Assembly (NCBI GenBank): GCA_900766045.1
Contig: CAAFTW010000073.1
Span: 1 to 27,143 of the forward strand
Direction of reading: 5' to 3'
Origin: Clostridia bacterium
Lineage (GTDB): Bacteria > Bacillota > Clostridia > Peptostreptococcales > Anaerovoracaceae
Length of the DNA: 27,143 bases
Part shown: one piece after another, positions 1 through 7,900 of the stretch
Position numbering within the stretch: the stretch's first letter is position 1
Layout: the number at the start of each line of letters is the position of its first letter
Notes under the pieces: generated by a model
The model's database searches: none
Told to the model about the DNA's origin: nothing
The model's input: the letters and a program-made list of their open reading frames with translations, nothing else
Translations under genes and position numbers: made by a program

Positions 1-57
1 CATCAGTACAGCAAGTACAACACTGAGAAGCGCTCTAGAGCTTTTCGTTCTTGTCAT
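1..57 (-). CDS. N-terminus of an exported protein (partial)
   Basis: The first 19 codons of a leftward gene that leaves the window. The start is ATG at 57-55, with GGAGG at 68-64 six bases upstream. The peptide opens with basic residues (Arg3, Lys5, Arg8) and then a hydrophobic run (ALLSVVLAVLM), which is how a signal peptide or membrane anchor begins. Nothing more can be said about its function. It diverges from the integrase transcribed to the right. Confidence 0.7.
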   Translation of the reverse strand, partial: MTRTKSSRALLSVVLAVLM

Positions 58-219
58 GTTATACCTCCATAAAATAAAAATGAGATTTATTGCATAGAAT
101 TTCACACGAGCATCACAGAAACAGGAGATTAAATGCATGCCTTAATTTATTTTTTGCTGAAGCCATGACAAGAGAAAAATTATTAGGAGAGAAATGAATA
201 TATTTTTTCAGGCAAATTA

Positions 220-248
220 TTGACTTAAAATTCAGTTAATAATTGTAT
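220..248 (+). promoter_or_regulatory. possible weak promoter ahead of the 28-codon ORF and integrase
   Basis: TTGACT at 220-225 matches five of six bases of a -35 box. The best -10 at 17-bp spacing is TTGTAT (243-248), which is poor. The rest of 58-273 is AT-rich and shows no gene; I found no clear promoter for the leftward gene at position 57. Confidence 0.25.
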
Positions 249-273
249 TCGGAGATTAAAAAGGAGTGATCCG

Positions 274-360
274 ATGGTTGGAAATAGGAATCTGCGGGAA
301 ATGTATCTCCTAAATTTACAAAACATCAAATTTTATATCGTCGTCTGGTATTATTTTTGA
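274..360 (+). CDS. 28-aa small ORF upstream of the integrase
   Basis: ATG at 274 is preceded by AAGGAG (261-266) at a good 7-base spacing and runs 28 codons to TGA. The peptide (starting MVGNRNLREMYLL, ending in aromatic residues) matches no family I recognise. It ends 55 bases before the integrase start. It could be a leader peptide, the remnant of an excisionase-like gene, or chance. The ribosome binding site is the only real support. Confidence 0.3.
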   Translation: MVGNRNLREMYLLNLQNIKFYIVVWYYF

Positions 361-415
361 TGCGTACTATTATGATAAACGCAATATGCATTTATTACGG
401 AAAGGAGATATCGTA

Positions 416-1600
416 ATGGGAGAAATTAAAGGAGGAATGATGCAGGAGAATCGCGGAACATCGGCGTTGGAAAAGAATGAAAGAAAGAAATCGCAGACGG
501 GCCGCAGCCCGGACAAAAAAGAATCCAGAGAAAAAGAAGAGAAAAGAAAACAGAGAAAGCAGCGGGAAATCCGCAGGATGCTGAAAGAGGAGCGCCGCCG
601 CTGGGACGCGCAGGGGCAGAACTCGATGAAGCTGGAGGATCTCTATCATGAATACATGAGGGTCTACGCGCCTTATGAGCTGAAGCCGTCTACCATGCGG
701 GTGTATGAGGTGAATCTGAAGAACCACGTGCTTCCGGCTTTTGGAAAAATGAAGCTGTCGGAAATTGACAACCGCATCCTGTCGCTGTATTTCTGCAAGT
801 TCTATAACGACCGGCCGACGATCGCCAGGAATGCTTTTCACGCGCTCTGCAGTGTCATGAAATTCGGTGTGCGGATGCACTATTTACTGGCGAACCCTTG
901 CAGCCTGGTTATTTTGCCGAAAAAGGGGCTTCCGGAGGAAAAGCGCCGCTATCTGACCATGGAAGAAATTCCGGACTTTCTGGCGCTGTTTCAGGGAAAT
1001 GAGACGATCGACACGCTGGTCCCGTTCCTGCTGCTGACGGGCATGCGGGTCGGGGAGGCCTGTGCGCTGCAGTGGCAGGATGTGGATATCGCCGAGGGTG
1101 AGATCATGATCAGCCGGTCGGTTTATGTGGCAAAGGGCAGTATCGCGGTGGGCCTGCCGAAGAGCAAGAGTTCGACGCGTAAGATTTCCATCGGAAAACA
1201 GGTGATCCGCCTGCTGAAGCATCAGTGGAATGTCCACGCCCGCGAGCTTCAGGAGGCGGAATTGAGCGGGGAGCCGCTGCATCACCCGGATCTGATCTTT
1301 TCCAGAAAGCACGGGGACTATATCTGTGACTCTGCCGTCTGGCACGCCATGAAGAAGCGGGTAAACGGCACGCCGTTCAGCTTTATGACGCCGCACTGTC
1401 TGCGTCACACCAACGCCACACTGCTGCTCAATCAGGGCGTGGACTTGAAAATTGTGTCGGAACATCTGGGCCACACCAGCATCCGTGTTACGGCAGATGT
1501 CTACACAGACGTCCTGAAATCCAGTCATAAAAAAACCGCGGAGCTGGTGGAGTCCGCGATTACTGAGGCCGAGGGCGAGGCCGTGGCCAGAAGGTACTGA
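416..1600 (+). CDS. tyrosine recombinase / phage-type integrase
   Basis: A 394-aa site-specific recombinase that would cut and rejoin DNA through a tyrosine-phosphate intermediate. I start it at ATG 416, which has AAAGGAG (401-407) 8 bases upstream; an ATG at 386 lacks such a site. The first ~60 residues are very basic and probably bind DNA. A core-binding domain spans about residues 70-170 (LEDLYHEYMRVYAPYELKPS). The catalytic domain follows with Arg211 (GMRVGEA), His327 and Arg330 (HCLRH), His353 (LGHTS) and the Tyr363 nucleophile (VYTDV). All expected active-site residues are present, so it looks intact. It resembles integrases of Firmicutes phages and conjugative transposons. No other mobility genes are adjacent, so it may mark the end or a remnant of an element. 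Confidence 0.9.
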   Translation: MGEIKGGMMQENRGTSALEKNERKKSQTGRSPDKKESREKEEKRKQRKQREIRRMLKEERRRWDAQGQNSMKLEDLYHEYMRVYAPYELKPSTMRVYEVNLKNHVLPAFGKMKLSEIDNRILSLYFCKFYNDRPTIARNAFHALCSVMKFGVRMHYLLANPCSLVILPKKGLPEEKRRYLTMEEIPDFLALFQGNETIDTLVPFLLLTGMRVGEACALQWQDVDIAEGEIMISRSVYVAKGSIAVGLPKSKSSTRKISIGKQVIRLLKHQWNVHARELQEAELSGEPLHHPDLIFSRKHGDYICDSAVWHAMKKRVNGTPFSFMTPHCLRHTNATLLLNQGVDLKIVSEHLGHTSIRVTADVYTDVLKSSHKKTAELVESAITEAEGEAVARRY

Positions 1601-1742
1601 TTGATCGAAATGAAATGCGGGGCGGACTGCTGTGCGCAGCGGAGTGCGCAAGGCAGTACGTACCGCTGTCCGGCCTGCCGTCTGTAAGTGGTGGTTTGTC
1701 TTCAGGCTTGCAGCCGGATTGTTCCTTCCTGAGGACGGCCGT

Positions 1743-3008
1743 TTACTTTGCCGTGCTTTCCAGATATTCCTGGAACTGCTTTCCGATCTTGATCTGCGCG
1801 GCGCGGTTCGGATGCAGGTTGTCTAAAGTCAGGTTCTGAACGTTCGACTGGTTTAAAACCGTCGGAGTGAAAACACTGAAATGGTATTTCTTCGCCAGTT
1901 TCTGAATCGCCGCCCGTTCGTCGGAGACGGTGTAGCCGTACTTATTCTTATGCGTCGTCGAATAACCCCGGTATCTGCCCTGATAGCTTTCCTGCGGCAT
2001 AACCAGGATGACCCTTGCGTGTGTTTTCTTTGTCAAAAGCTGTGCAATCTTATAGTAAGCTCCGACAAAGGTATTGGAACCGCTGGACGGTGTGCCGAGC
2101 GGCCGCTGGTAAAGGTAGTCGTTAATCCCGGCGCTGATGATGATCAGTTTATACTGGCTCAGGTCGCTGCGGTTCATCAGGCGGGTGTATACACTCTTGC
2201 CTGTTGAAACCCTGCTGCCGTCGGAATAGGAGAGGAGCGAGCCGGACACCGCGGAATTGTTGTAGTCCATTCCCAGGCGAGATGCGGCATAATCGGCATA
2301 ACCGTAAACCGGGCAGGTGATGGAATCTCCCTCGATCAGTGTGCGCACGCTGCGGTAGCTCTTGCAGCTGGACGGCTTGAAAGTTGTGGCGTCGGACTTC
2401 TTACCGCTGGAAGTCACGGCATAGAGCGTCAGAGAACTGAAATTCCCCGAGACGCGGCACTGCAGGGCGCTGGTACTTGCGATCTGCTGCTTCACACCGT
2501 TCACCGTCTTATAGACCAGGTACTTCGCGGCGCCGTCCACCTTATACCAGCGGAGCAGCTTTCCGCGGTAATTCCGCACGCAGGGCGCGCCGATCCGCTC
2601 GGTTACGATGTCGTTCAGGACCTCCTTATCGTTACTTTCACGCTTTACAACGACGTGGTAGCTGGTGCTCGGGCTGTTCATCTCCCCGCGCCAGCCGCCG
2701 CGTACCACGTCTGTCTTCTTCAGGCGGCCGTTTATATAAACGTCGCAGGCATGATAGTCGTCCCATTTCACATGAAGAGGCCCCGTCTCATTCGGGATAT
2801 ATTTCACCGGAAGCTCCGGAAGCGCCACCACGCCAGCGTACTGCGTGTTTACCCGGCGCGCGGCCGCATATGCCGCAGTGTCTGTGCCTGCCGGAGCCAT
2901 CGCCGCAGCTGATCCCGCAGGAATCAGCCCCGACAAAACAAAAACGCCAAGACGGACAGCTGCCCGCCTGACAGGTTTAAATTCTGACAATCTGATTATT
3001 CTGTTCAT
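1743..3008 (-). CDS. secreted SGNH/GDSL-family hydrolase
   Basis: A 421-aa exported esterase-type protein. The N-terminus has basic residues and a hydrophobic stretch (about 17-38) ending near AAA, as in a signal peptide. Residues about 60-215 form a region without a clear family and could be a binding module. The SGNH domain fills residues ~220-418: block I GDS with Ser229, block II Gly256 (AVSGS), block III Asn296 (GIND), and block V Asp396/His399 (DNLHPN). These are the family's catalytic residues. Members deacylate lipids, polysaccharides or peptidoglycan; the substrate here is unknown. The start is ATG 3008 with GGAGGG 10 bases upstream and its own promoter. It lies 93 bases downstream of the transglutaminase-like gene on the same strand. 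Confidence 0.85.
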   Translation of the reverse strand: MNRIIRLSEFKPVRRAAVRLGVFVLSGLIPAGSAAAMAPAGTDTAAYAAARRVNTQYAGVVALPELPVKYIPNETGPLHVKWDDYHACDVYINGRLKKTDVVRGGWRGEMNSPSTSYHVVVKRESNDKEVLNDIVTERIGAPCVRNYRGKLLRWYKVDGAAKYLVYKTVNGVKQQIASTSALQCRVSGNFSSLTLYAVTSSGKKSDATTFKPSSCKSYRSVRTLIEGDSITCPVYGYADYAASRLGMDYNNSAVSGSLLSYSDGSRVSTGKSVYTRLMNRSDLSQYKLIIISAGINDYLYQRPLGTPSSGSNTFVGAYYKIAQLLTKKTHARVILVMPQESYQGRYRGYSTTHKNKYGYTVSDERAAIQKLAKKYHFSVFTPTVLNQSNVQNLTLDNLHPNRAAQIKIGKQFQEYLESTAK

Positions 3009-3031
3009 ATGATTATTTCCCTCCGGGAGTT

Positions 3032-3060
3032 ATTATAACGCGGTGAGTGGGAAATGTCAC
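3032..3060 (-). promoter_or_regulatory. promoter of the SGNH hydrolase gene
   Basis: Read leftward, -35 GTGACA (3060-3055, five of six consensus bases) is separated by 17 bp from a perfect -10 TATAAT (3037-3032). Transcription would begin near 3025, leaving a very short leader with the GGAGGG site close to the 5' end. Confidence 0.65.
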
Positions 3061-3101
3061 GGGAAGGATGGGAGAGAAGAGGGAAGAGAACGGTTTACGC
3101 C

Positions 3102-5294
3102 TTACGCTGCCTTAGAGGACGCCGTACCTGCAATGGTTTTTGCGGAGGACCACTTGGAATACAGGGTTGCTGCGCTGCCGTCTTTCTTCATGCTCTCGCT
3201 GTTTGCAGAGAGGCCGTGCCAGCTGCCGCTGGCATAAGTGCGGATGCGGACATATTTATATTTTCCGGACTTGCTGAGGGCCTTGACCAGCTTGTTTGTA
3301 CGGGAGCCGCTTACGGTGTACGTCTTTGTCGTGGATGAGCGGAAGGATTTGCTGCTGGATAACTGAATCTGGTATCCGCTGGCGGAATCGTTTCCTTTCC
3401 ATTTGACCGTGAGTTTTCTGCCGGACTGGGAGACGCCGGTGATGCCTGTGCTGTGTGGAACAATGGTCATCCAGACGAGTTTCGTTCCGTTTCCGGAGTA
3501 GAGTGTACCGTCCTTGAAGCTGATGAGGTTAGCGTAGATTCCCGGCTCCACTGCGCCGCTGTAAAGGACTGCGGTATAGGCGGAGGACGGAACAATTGCG
3601 CCATTCAGCGTGGTCACAGCAAATGAAGCGGAACGGGCTTTTCCGGTATAGGTTTTCTGCGCCGCCAGGACGTTGGCCTTGACGGTGAGAGTTCCGGTGA
3701 TGGTTCCGGTTGTGCCGTTGTCGTACTCGACCTTGACGTTCAAGGAATTGAAGCCGTCGGAACTGCTGCGGGATGACGCAGAGGATGAGGAGCTGTCCTT
3801 CAGCTTCAGGGTCAGTGTGCGGGAGACGGAACTCCAGGTCGGAACGGCCAGAAGGGAAGAATCGGATGTAGATTCACCCTCAGCTTTATAGACGCTTGGA
3901 TCAGCCTTCAGGTCTGAAGTCACGATCTTAAGGGTCCATTTTCCATTTGAAGCGGACGGTGCTGCGGTGAGCGGGTAAATTTTACTGCTGTTTACCGCGC
4001 CGAGACGGACAGTCTTTCCTTCTGAGTCGGTATTATCCTTCAGCGTCTGTCCGGATTTTGACATGTACGCAGGGTTGAAATGCGTTGCCGTCGCGGTCGG
4101 AAGCAGCTTACTCAGGTTCTTATACGGCTCGGTGGAGTCGCGGTGATGGACGGTATTGGCCTTGATTCCCGGCATCTGGCTGCTGATCTGCTTTGTCGTT
4201 GTGAAGAGAAAATCGTGGTTATAGCTGTTCTTCGTGTCGTCATCATCCCAGGTGGCGTCGGATTCATACCAGGAACCGGACAGCTTCACAAGATTCCAGG
4301 CGTGTCCGCCAGTCTGCGCGTTGCTGCCGACGTAGCCCAGAGCTACCGTCGAATGGATTCCGCATTTTTTCAGCAGATACGAGTAGGCAAGGGCGTAACC
4401 GTCGCAGACGGCTTTTCCGCCGACCAGTGCTCCGTAGGCAGTGTGCGACGGATCGTAGAAATACGCATCCGAAGCGTTTGCCGCATCGTTGTAAGTGATA
4501 AGCTTACAGAGCTTGTCGTGAATTTCCATGGCAACGACGGCGTCGGAATGATTGCGGTCGATGTCACTGAGGAAATTATTTACTGCCTTGTCAAACTGCG
4601 CTTTGACCTGTCTGTAGCCGGATTCTGTATTAAAGAGGCGGACCGGCTTTTCCTGCCGGATCACCGTGTTCTGTCCGCTTGCAGAAAGGTCCATCCACAT
4701 GACCCATTTATAGCTGCTTCCGATCTGTACCGGGTCATAGACGAAGGCGGAGTCGCCGCCGGCCATCCACAGCCAGAAGAGCTCTGCATGGTCGTAAATC
4801 AGGCTCTGATAGGCGAGAAACCAGTCCGTTCCGGTCGTATTGTCATCGGATGCGGTTTTCGTCGTGGTGTATACGACGATGTTTTCCGAATATGGATCCT
4901 GTGCCAGCGTCAGCATGGCATTATACAGTTTTTTCTGGCGAGTGGTCAGATGCTGGTAGTAATAGTCGCTCGAGCCTCCCTTGGTCCACTGGCTGGAGTT
5001 CAGGACGCTTCCCTTGGAAGAGGAGCGCATCGCGGAGCGATAAACGTTCAGGGCGGCAGCGGCGGTGGCTTTCTGCGGCTGGGCCTGTTTTCTGGTGATG
5101 CGGTTATAGTCACCCGTTTTCTTCTTGATGGACGCGGAAGACGATGTCTTTTTTGTCGATTTCTTAGAAGCCGCATAGGATGATGACCCGCTGAAGACCG
5201 GAATCATCGATGCAGTCAGACAAAAAACAATCAGCAGAACCAGTATTTTCAAGGAAATACGGTGATTTTCCGCATTCTGCAAACCTTGTTTCAT
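3102..5294 (-). CDS. secreted transglutaminase-like cysteine protein with FN3-like C-terminus
   Basis: A 730-aa exported protein. A signal peptide or anchor covers residues ~14-42, followed by a Ser/Lys-rich linker. The transglutaminase-like core lies around residues 250-365, with the Cys-His-Asp triad visible as Cys297 (GKAVCDGYA), His331 (GGHAWN) and Asp346 (SDATWD). Residues ~430-610 look like beta-rich repeats, and ~625-705 resembles a fibronectin type III module (LTVKWKGNDSASGYQIQLS). Bacterial proteins of this type act as surface proteases or cross-linkers; the substrate is unknown. The start ATG 5294 has AAGGAG 7 bases upstream. It sits between maf and the SGNH hydrolase on the same strand and is probably cotranscribed with maf. 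Confidence 0.82.
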   Translation of the reverse strand: MKQGLQNAENHRISLKILVLLIVFCLTASMIPVFSGSSSYAASKKSTKKTSSSASIKKKTGDYNRITRKQAQPQKATAAAALNVYRSAMRSSSKGSVLNSSQWTKGGSSDYYYQHLTTRQKKLYNAMLTLAQDPYSENIVVYTTTKTASDDNTTGTDWFLAYQSLIYDHAELFWLWMAGGDSAFVYDPVQIGSSYKWVMWMDLSASGQNTVIRQEKPVRLFNTESGYRQVKAQFDKAVNNFLSDIDRNHSDAVVAMEIHDKLCKLITYNDAANASDAYFYDPSHTAYGALVGGKAVCDGYALAYSYLLKKCGIHSTVALGYVGSNAQTGGHAWNLVKLSGSWYESDATWDDDDTKNSYNHDFLFTTTKQISSQMPGIKANTVHHRDSTEPYKNLSKLLPTATATHFNPAYMSKSGQTLKDNTDSEGKTVRLGAVNSSKIYPLTAAPSASNGKWTLKIVTSDLKADPSVYKAEGESTSDSSLLAVPTWSSVSRTLTLKLKDSSSSSASSRSSSDGFNSLNVKVEYDNGTTGTITGTLTVKANVLAAQKTYTGKARSASFAVTTLNGAIVPSSAYTAVLYSGAVEPGIYANLISFKDGTLYSGNGTKLVWMTIVPHSTGITGVSQSGRKLTVKWKGNDSASGYQIQLSSSKSFRSSTTKTYTVSGSRTNKLVKALSKSGKYKYVRIRTYASGSWHGLSANSESMKKDGSAATLYSKWSSAKTIAGTASSKAA

Positions 5295-5313
5295 AGATAT
5301 CTCCTTATTCCCG

Positions 5314-5343
5314 CTGCCGGGGAAATTCCATCCCGGCCGGCAG
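5314..5343 (-). other. hairpin between maf and the transglutaminase-like gene
   Basis: CTGCCGG (5314-5320) and CCGGCAG (5337-5343) form a perfect 7-bp stem directly after the maf stop codon. No T-run follows on the leftward strand, so it is not a standard terminator. It may stabilise mRNA or attenuate transcription. Confidence 0.35.
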
Positions 5344-5344
5344 T

Positions 5345-6091
5345 TTAATTCAGGCCGGCATCCCGGCGGTAATATTCATCGAGAATTTCAATCTCGCGGT
5401 TAAGACGTTCGAATGGAAGGCCGACCACGTTATCGTAGGAACCTTCAATGTGGTCGATGTACTGACCAAATGCGCCCTGAATGCCGTAGGCGCCGGCCTT
5501 GTCGAAGGGGTCACCGCTTGCGATGTAGGCTTCAATGTCGTCATCGGTATAGTTTTTGCAATAAACGTCGGTGACCTCGCAGAAAATTCTTCTGGCCGGC
5601 ATGCCGCATAAAATTAGTGAGCAGCCGGTCGCGACCTGATGATTCTTTCCACGGAGGCTGGACAGCATGCGGAAGGCATCGTCGTGATCCTGCGGTTTTC
5701 CGAGAATGCCCAGATCCGGATCGTAAACTACCGTGTCTGCGGCCAGAATCAACTGCGGACCGTCCTGCTCGGCCAATTTCTGAACGCGGGACTCCGGACT
5801 GTGTTCTTCATCCAGGGGATCGCGGTCTTCATCTTCCTGCGCTTCTTCCAGGATCATGTCATTGGAGTCCTTTTCTTCCGGATCGCAGTCCGGGATCGTC
5901 AGAAGCAGCTCGTTTTCTGCGGCGCGGGCTTTCTTGAACGAGAGAAACATCACGGCATCTTCCATAGATATACCGTCTGGCAGAGATTCATCCACGGAAG
6001 CCGGCATGATCACCGGGTTGATGTCATGATTTCTTAAAATTTCCAGACGCCGCGGAGATCCGGACGCCAGTATTACCTGTTGAAAATTCAT
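5345..6091 (-). CDS. maf: Maf-family nucleotide pyrophosphatase with acidic insertion
   Basis: Maf/YhdE proteins hydrolyse non-canonical or modified nucleoside triphosphates and are linked to septum control in Bacillus. The family signature is clear: ASGSPRRLEIL at residues 9-19, ADTVV at 118-122 with the catalytic Asp119, GKPQD at 131-135, and AGAYGIQG at 199-206. At 248 aa it is about 50 residues longer than the usual ~190-200. The excess is an Asp/Glu-rich segment at about residues 60-112, placed before the ADTVV strand. The start ATG 6091 has ATAGGAGGG 10 bases upstream. It heads a leftward group with two secreted-enzyme genes and diverges from the LCP gene. Confidence 0.9.
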   Translation of the reverse strand: MNFQQVILASGSPRRLEILRNHDINPVIMPASVDESLPDGISMEDAVMFLSFKKARAAENELLLTIPDCDPEEKDSNDMILEEAQEDEDRDPLDEEHSPESRVQKLAEQDGPQLILAADTVVYDPDLGILGKPQDHDDAFRMLSSLRGKNHQVATGCSLILCGMPARRIFCEVTDVYCKNYTDDDIEAYIASGDPFDKAGAYGIQGAFGQYIDHIEGSYDNVVGLPFERLNREIEILDEYYRRDAGLN

Positions 6092-6170
6092 TCTATTATG
6101 GCCCTCCTATCACATAATTTCTATTTTACAGGAGCAATGTGTATTTTCCATGGGTTTAAAGTGTAGTATA

Positions 6171-6199
6171 TTTTCCCGCCCGGAAAAATTTGCTATAAT
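6171..6199 (+). promoter_or_regulatory. promoter region for the LCP-sppA pair, with palindrome
   Basis: A perfect -10 TATAAT (6194-6199) has a weak -35 TTTTCC (6171-6176) at 17 bp. TTTTCC and GGAAAA (6182-6187) form an inverted repeat around the -35 box that could bind a regulator. The region also lies upstream of the divergent maf gene. The ~240 bases between this promoter and the LCP start hold only an unsupported in-frame extension. Confidence 0.5.
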
Positions 6200-6437
6200 C
6201 TATATATCTTCATGCAGTCCGTGCGAATTGTTTTTCTCACATATTAATACGTGAAGATGTACAATGGCACATAAGGTGCATATTGTTATCATACCATATT
6301 CTACATCGTTTACACATGAGAGGGATCGAGCGTTTTTTGAGGAACAATCGGTGCTTTTGTGCTGTAAATCTCTGAGACGCAGGAAGAACGCCCGGAAAGG
6401 GTCCGGGATGACCGTAAATTCGGTAGGAGAAAAGTTG

Positions 6438-7883
6438 ATGCGCAGTAAGAAATATAATGATTTAGTTGAACAAGAAAGAAAAAACAGCGGATACCAGGCT
6501 GAGAAGAAGCGTCCGGAACAGAAAGCGGGTTCCGGCAGTGTGAACAGTCATGACGCAGGAAACAGCGGGCCTTCCGGATCAGGGCGTCCGACAAAGAAAA
6601 AATGGCCAAGGCGCCTCCTGATTACGCTGATCGTCATCGCACTTCTGGCGGGGGGCGGATACGCGGCTGCGCGTCAATATATTAATGCGAAGCTGAATAA
6701 GGTCAAGCATACCACAGTAAAGAAAAGTGAGCTTTCCTGCGTAGATGTCAAGGGATACGTAAATATCGCTCTCCTGGGTGTGGATTCCAGAAAGATGAAT
6801 AAAAGCAATCTTTCGGATAATAACACGGACTGCATCATGATTATCAGTCTGAATACCAAGACGAATGAGGTCAGCCTGCTGTCCGTCTACCGCGACACCT
6901 ATCTTCCGGTTGACGACGACGGAAACTTCGGAAAGATCAACGGCGCCTTCCAGAACGGCGGAGCGGCGCAGACCATGCAGAGTCTGAATCAGGCTATGGA
7001 TCTGGACATTTCTAATTACGTCTTGTTCAACTTCAAGATGGTAGCCAACCTGGTCGATGAAGTCGGCGGAATTACAGTTAATGTAAAGTCTTACGAGATC
7101 GAGCAGCTGAATAAATATACCGTTCAGACGGCCAATAACATTGGACAGAAGAAATACAAGCTGGTCACCAAGCCGGGAAAGCAGAAACTCACCGGTGTGC
7201 AGGCCGTTTCCTACGGACGCATCAGAAAAGGCGTCGGAGATGACTATAGGCGGACAAGCCGCATGCGTGTTGTTGTAGAAAAAGTCATGCAGAAGGTCAA
7301 AGGCTCCAGTGTCACCAGACTGAACAAGATTATGGACCTCTGCCTGAAGCAGTGCGAGACGAGCCTTTCCAACAGTGACATGCTGAATCTTGCTATGCGT
7401 CTGTCCAAAATGAAGGTAAAGCAGAGTGTCGGCTGGCCTTTTGAGGTAACCGAGGGATACGCCAACCAGCAGGCCGTCGTCTTCCCGAATGATCTGGAAG
7501 AAAATGTAGTAGAGCTGCATAAGAAACTCTTCGGTCAGAAGAATTACACACCGACCAGCACGGTAAAAGAACTTGCAAAACAGCTGGAATCCATCATCTC
7601 TACGGGATCAACCTCCGGCGTTACGAGCGGATCGTCCAGCAGCGGATCTTCATCAGCTGCTTCATCCGGAGTATCCGGAAATTCCGGAAATGCAGCTGCT
7701 TCGCGTGGAGGAAGCAGCTCATCCTCCGGTCAGTCCTCATCCACCGGAACGCCGTCTTCAGGTGCAGGAGGGTCTTCCGGAAGTGCTTTTGCATCTTCGG
7801 GAGGAACAGCAGACTCCGGCTCTGCGGGTGAAGCCGAAGGCGGCGGAGCCGGGGCGGGATCCGGACAGAACGGAAATCAGTAA
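6438..7883 (+). CDS. LytR-CpsA-Psr (LCP) family wall-polymer ligase
   Basis: LCP proteins attach teichoic acids or capsular glycopolymers from undecaprenyl-phosphate carriers to peptidoglycan, outside the membrane. This 481-aa protein has a basic cytoplasmic tail, one membrane segment (~59-75) and an LCP domain (~105-350). The domain shows IALLGVDSR, the YRDTYLP motif with the conserved Arg152/Asp153, INGAF and the late YGRIRK and DDYRRTSRMR motifs. After ~residue 385 comes a long Ser/Gly-rich low-complexity tail. I chose ATG 6438 because AGGAG stands 8 bases upstream; the frame is open back to ATG 6264, but that part has no ribosome site and no family-like sequence. It lies 17 bases ahead of sppA. 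Confidence 0.9.
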   Translation: MRSKKYNDLVEQERKNSGYQAEKKRPEQKAGSGSVNSHDAGNSGPSGSGRPTKKKWPRRLLITLIVIALLAGGGYAAARQYINAKLNKVKHTTVKKSELSCVDVKGYVNIALLGVDSRKMNKSNLSDNNTDCIMIISLNTKTNEVSLLSVYRDTYLPVDDDGNFGKINGAFQNGGAAQTMQSLNQAMDLDISNYVLFNFKMVANLVDEVGGITVNVKSYEIEQLNKYTVQTANNIGQKKYKLVTKPGKQKLTGVQAVSYGRIRKGVGDDYRRTSRMRVVVEKVMQKVKGSSVTRLNKIMDLCLKQCETSLSNSDMLNLAMRLSKMKVKQSVGWPFEVTEGYANQQAVVFPNDLEENVVELHKKLFGQKNYTPTSTVKELAKQLESIISTGSTSGVTSGSSSSGSSSAASSGVSGNSGNAAASRGGSSSSSGQSSSTGTPSSGAGGSSGSAFASSGGTADSGSAGEAEGGGAGAGSGQNGNQ

Positions 7884-7900
7884 AAGAAAGGATTTCATTC

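Noticed and set aside
884..1651. 255-aa minus-strand frame opposite the integrase
   Set aside because: The plus-strand integrase has all active-site residues; the antisense frame has none of a known family.
4080..5183. 367-aa frame on the plus strand opposite the transglutaminase-like gene
   Set aside because: It is antisense to a gene with clear catalytic motifs and a ribosome site, and its own translation shows no recognisable domain or ribosome site.
6264..6437. N-terminal extension of the LCP protein from ATG 6264
   Set aside because: The extension lacks a ribosome site and family similarity, while ATG 6438 has a good one.
6579..7520. 313-aa minus-strand frame opposite the LCP gene
   Set aside because: Antisense shadow of a well-supported LCP domain.
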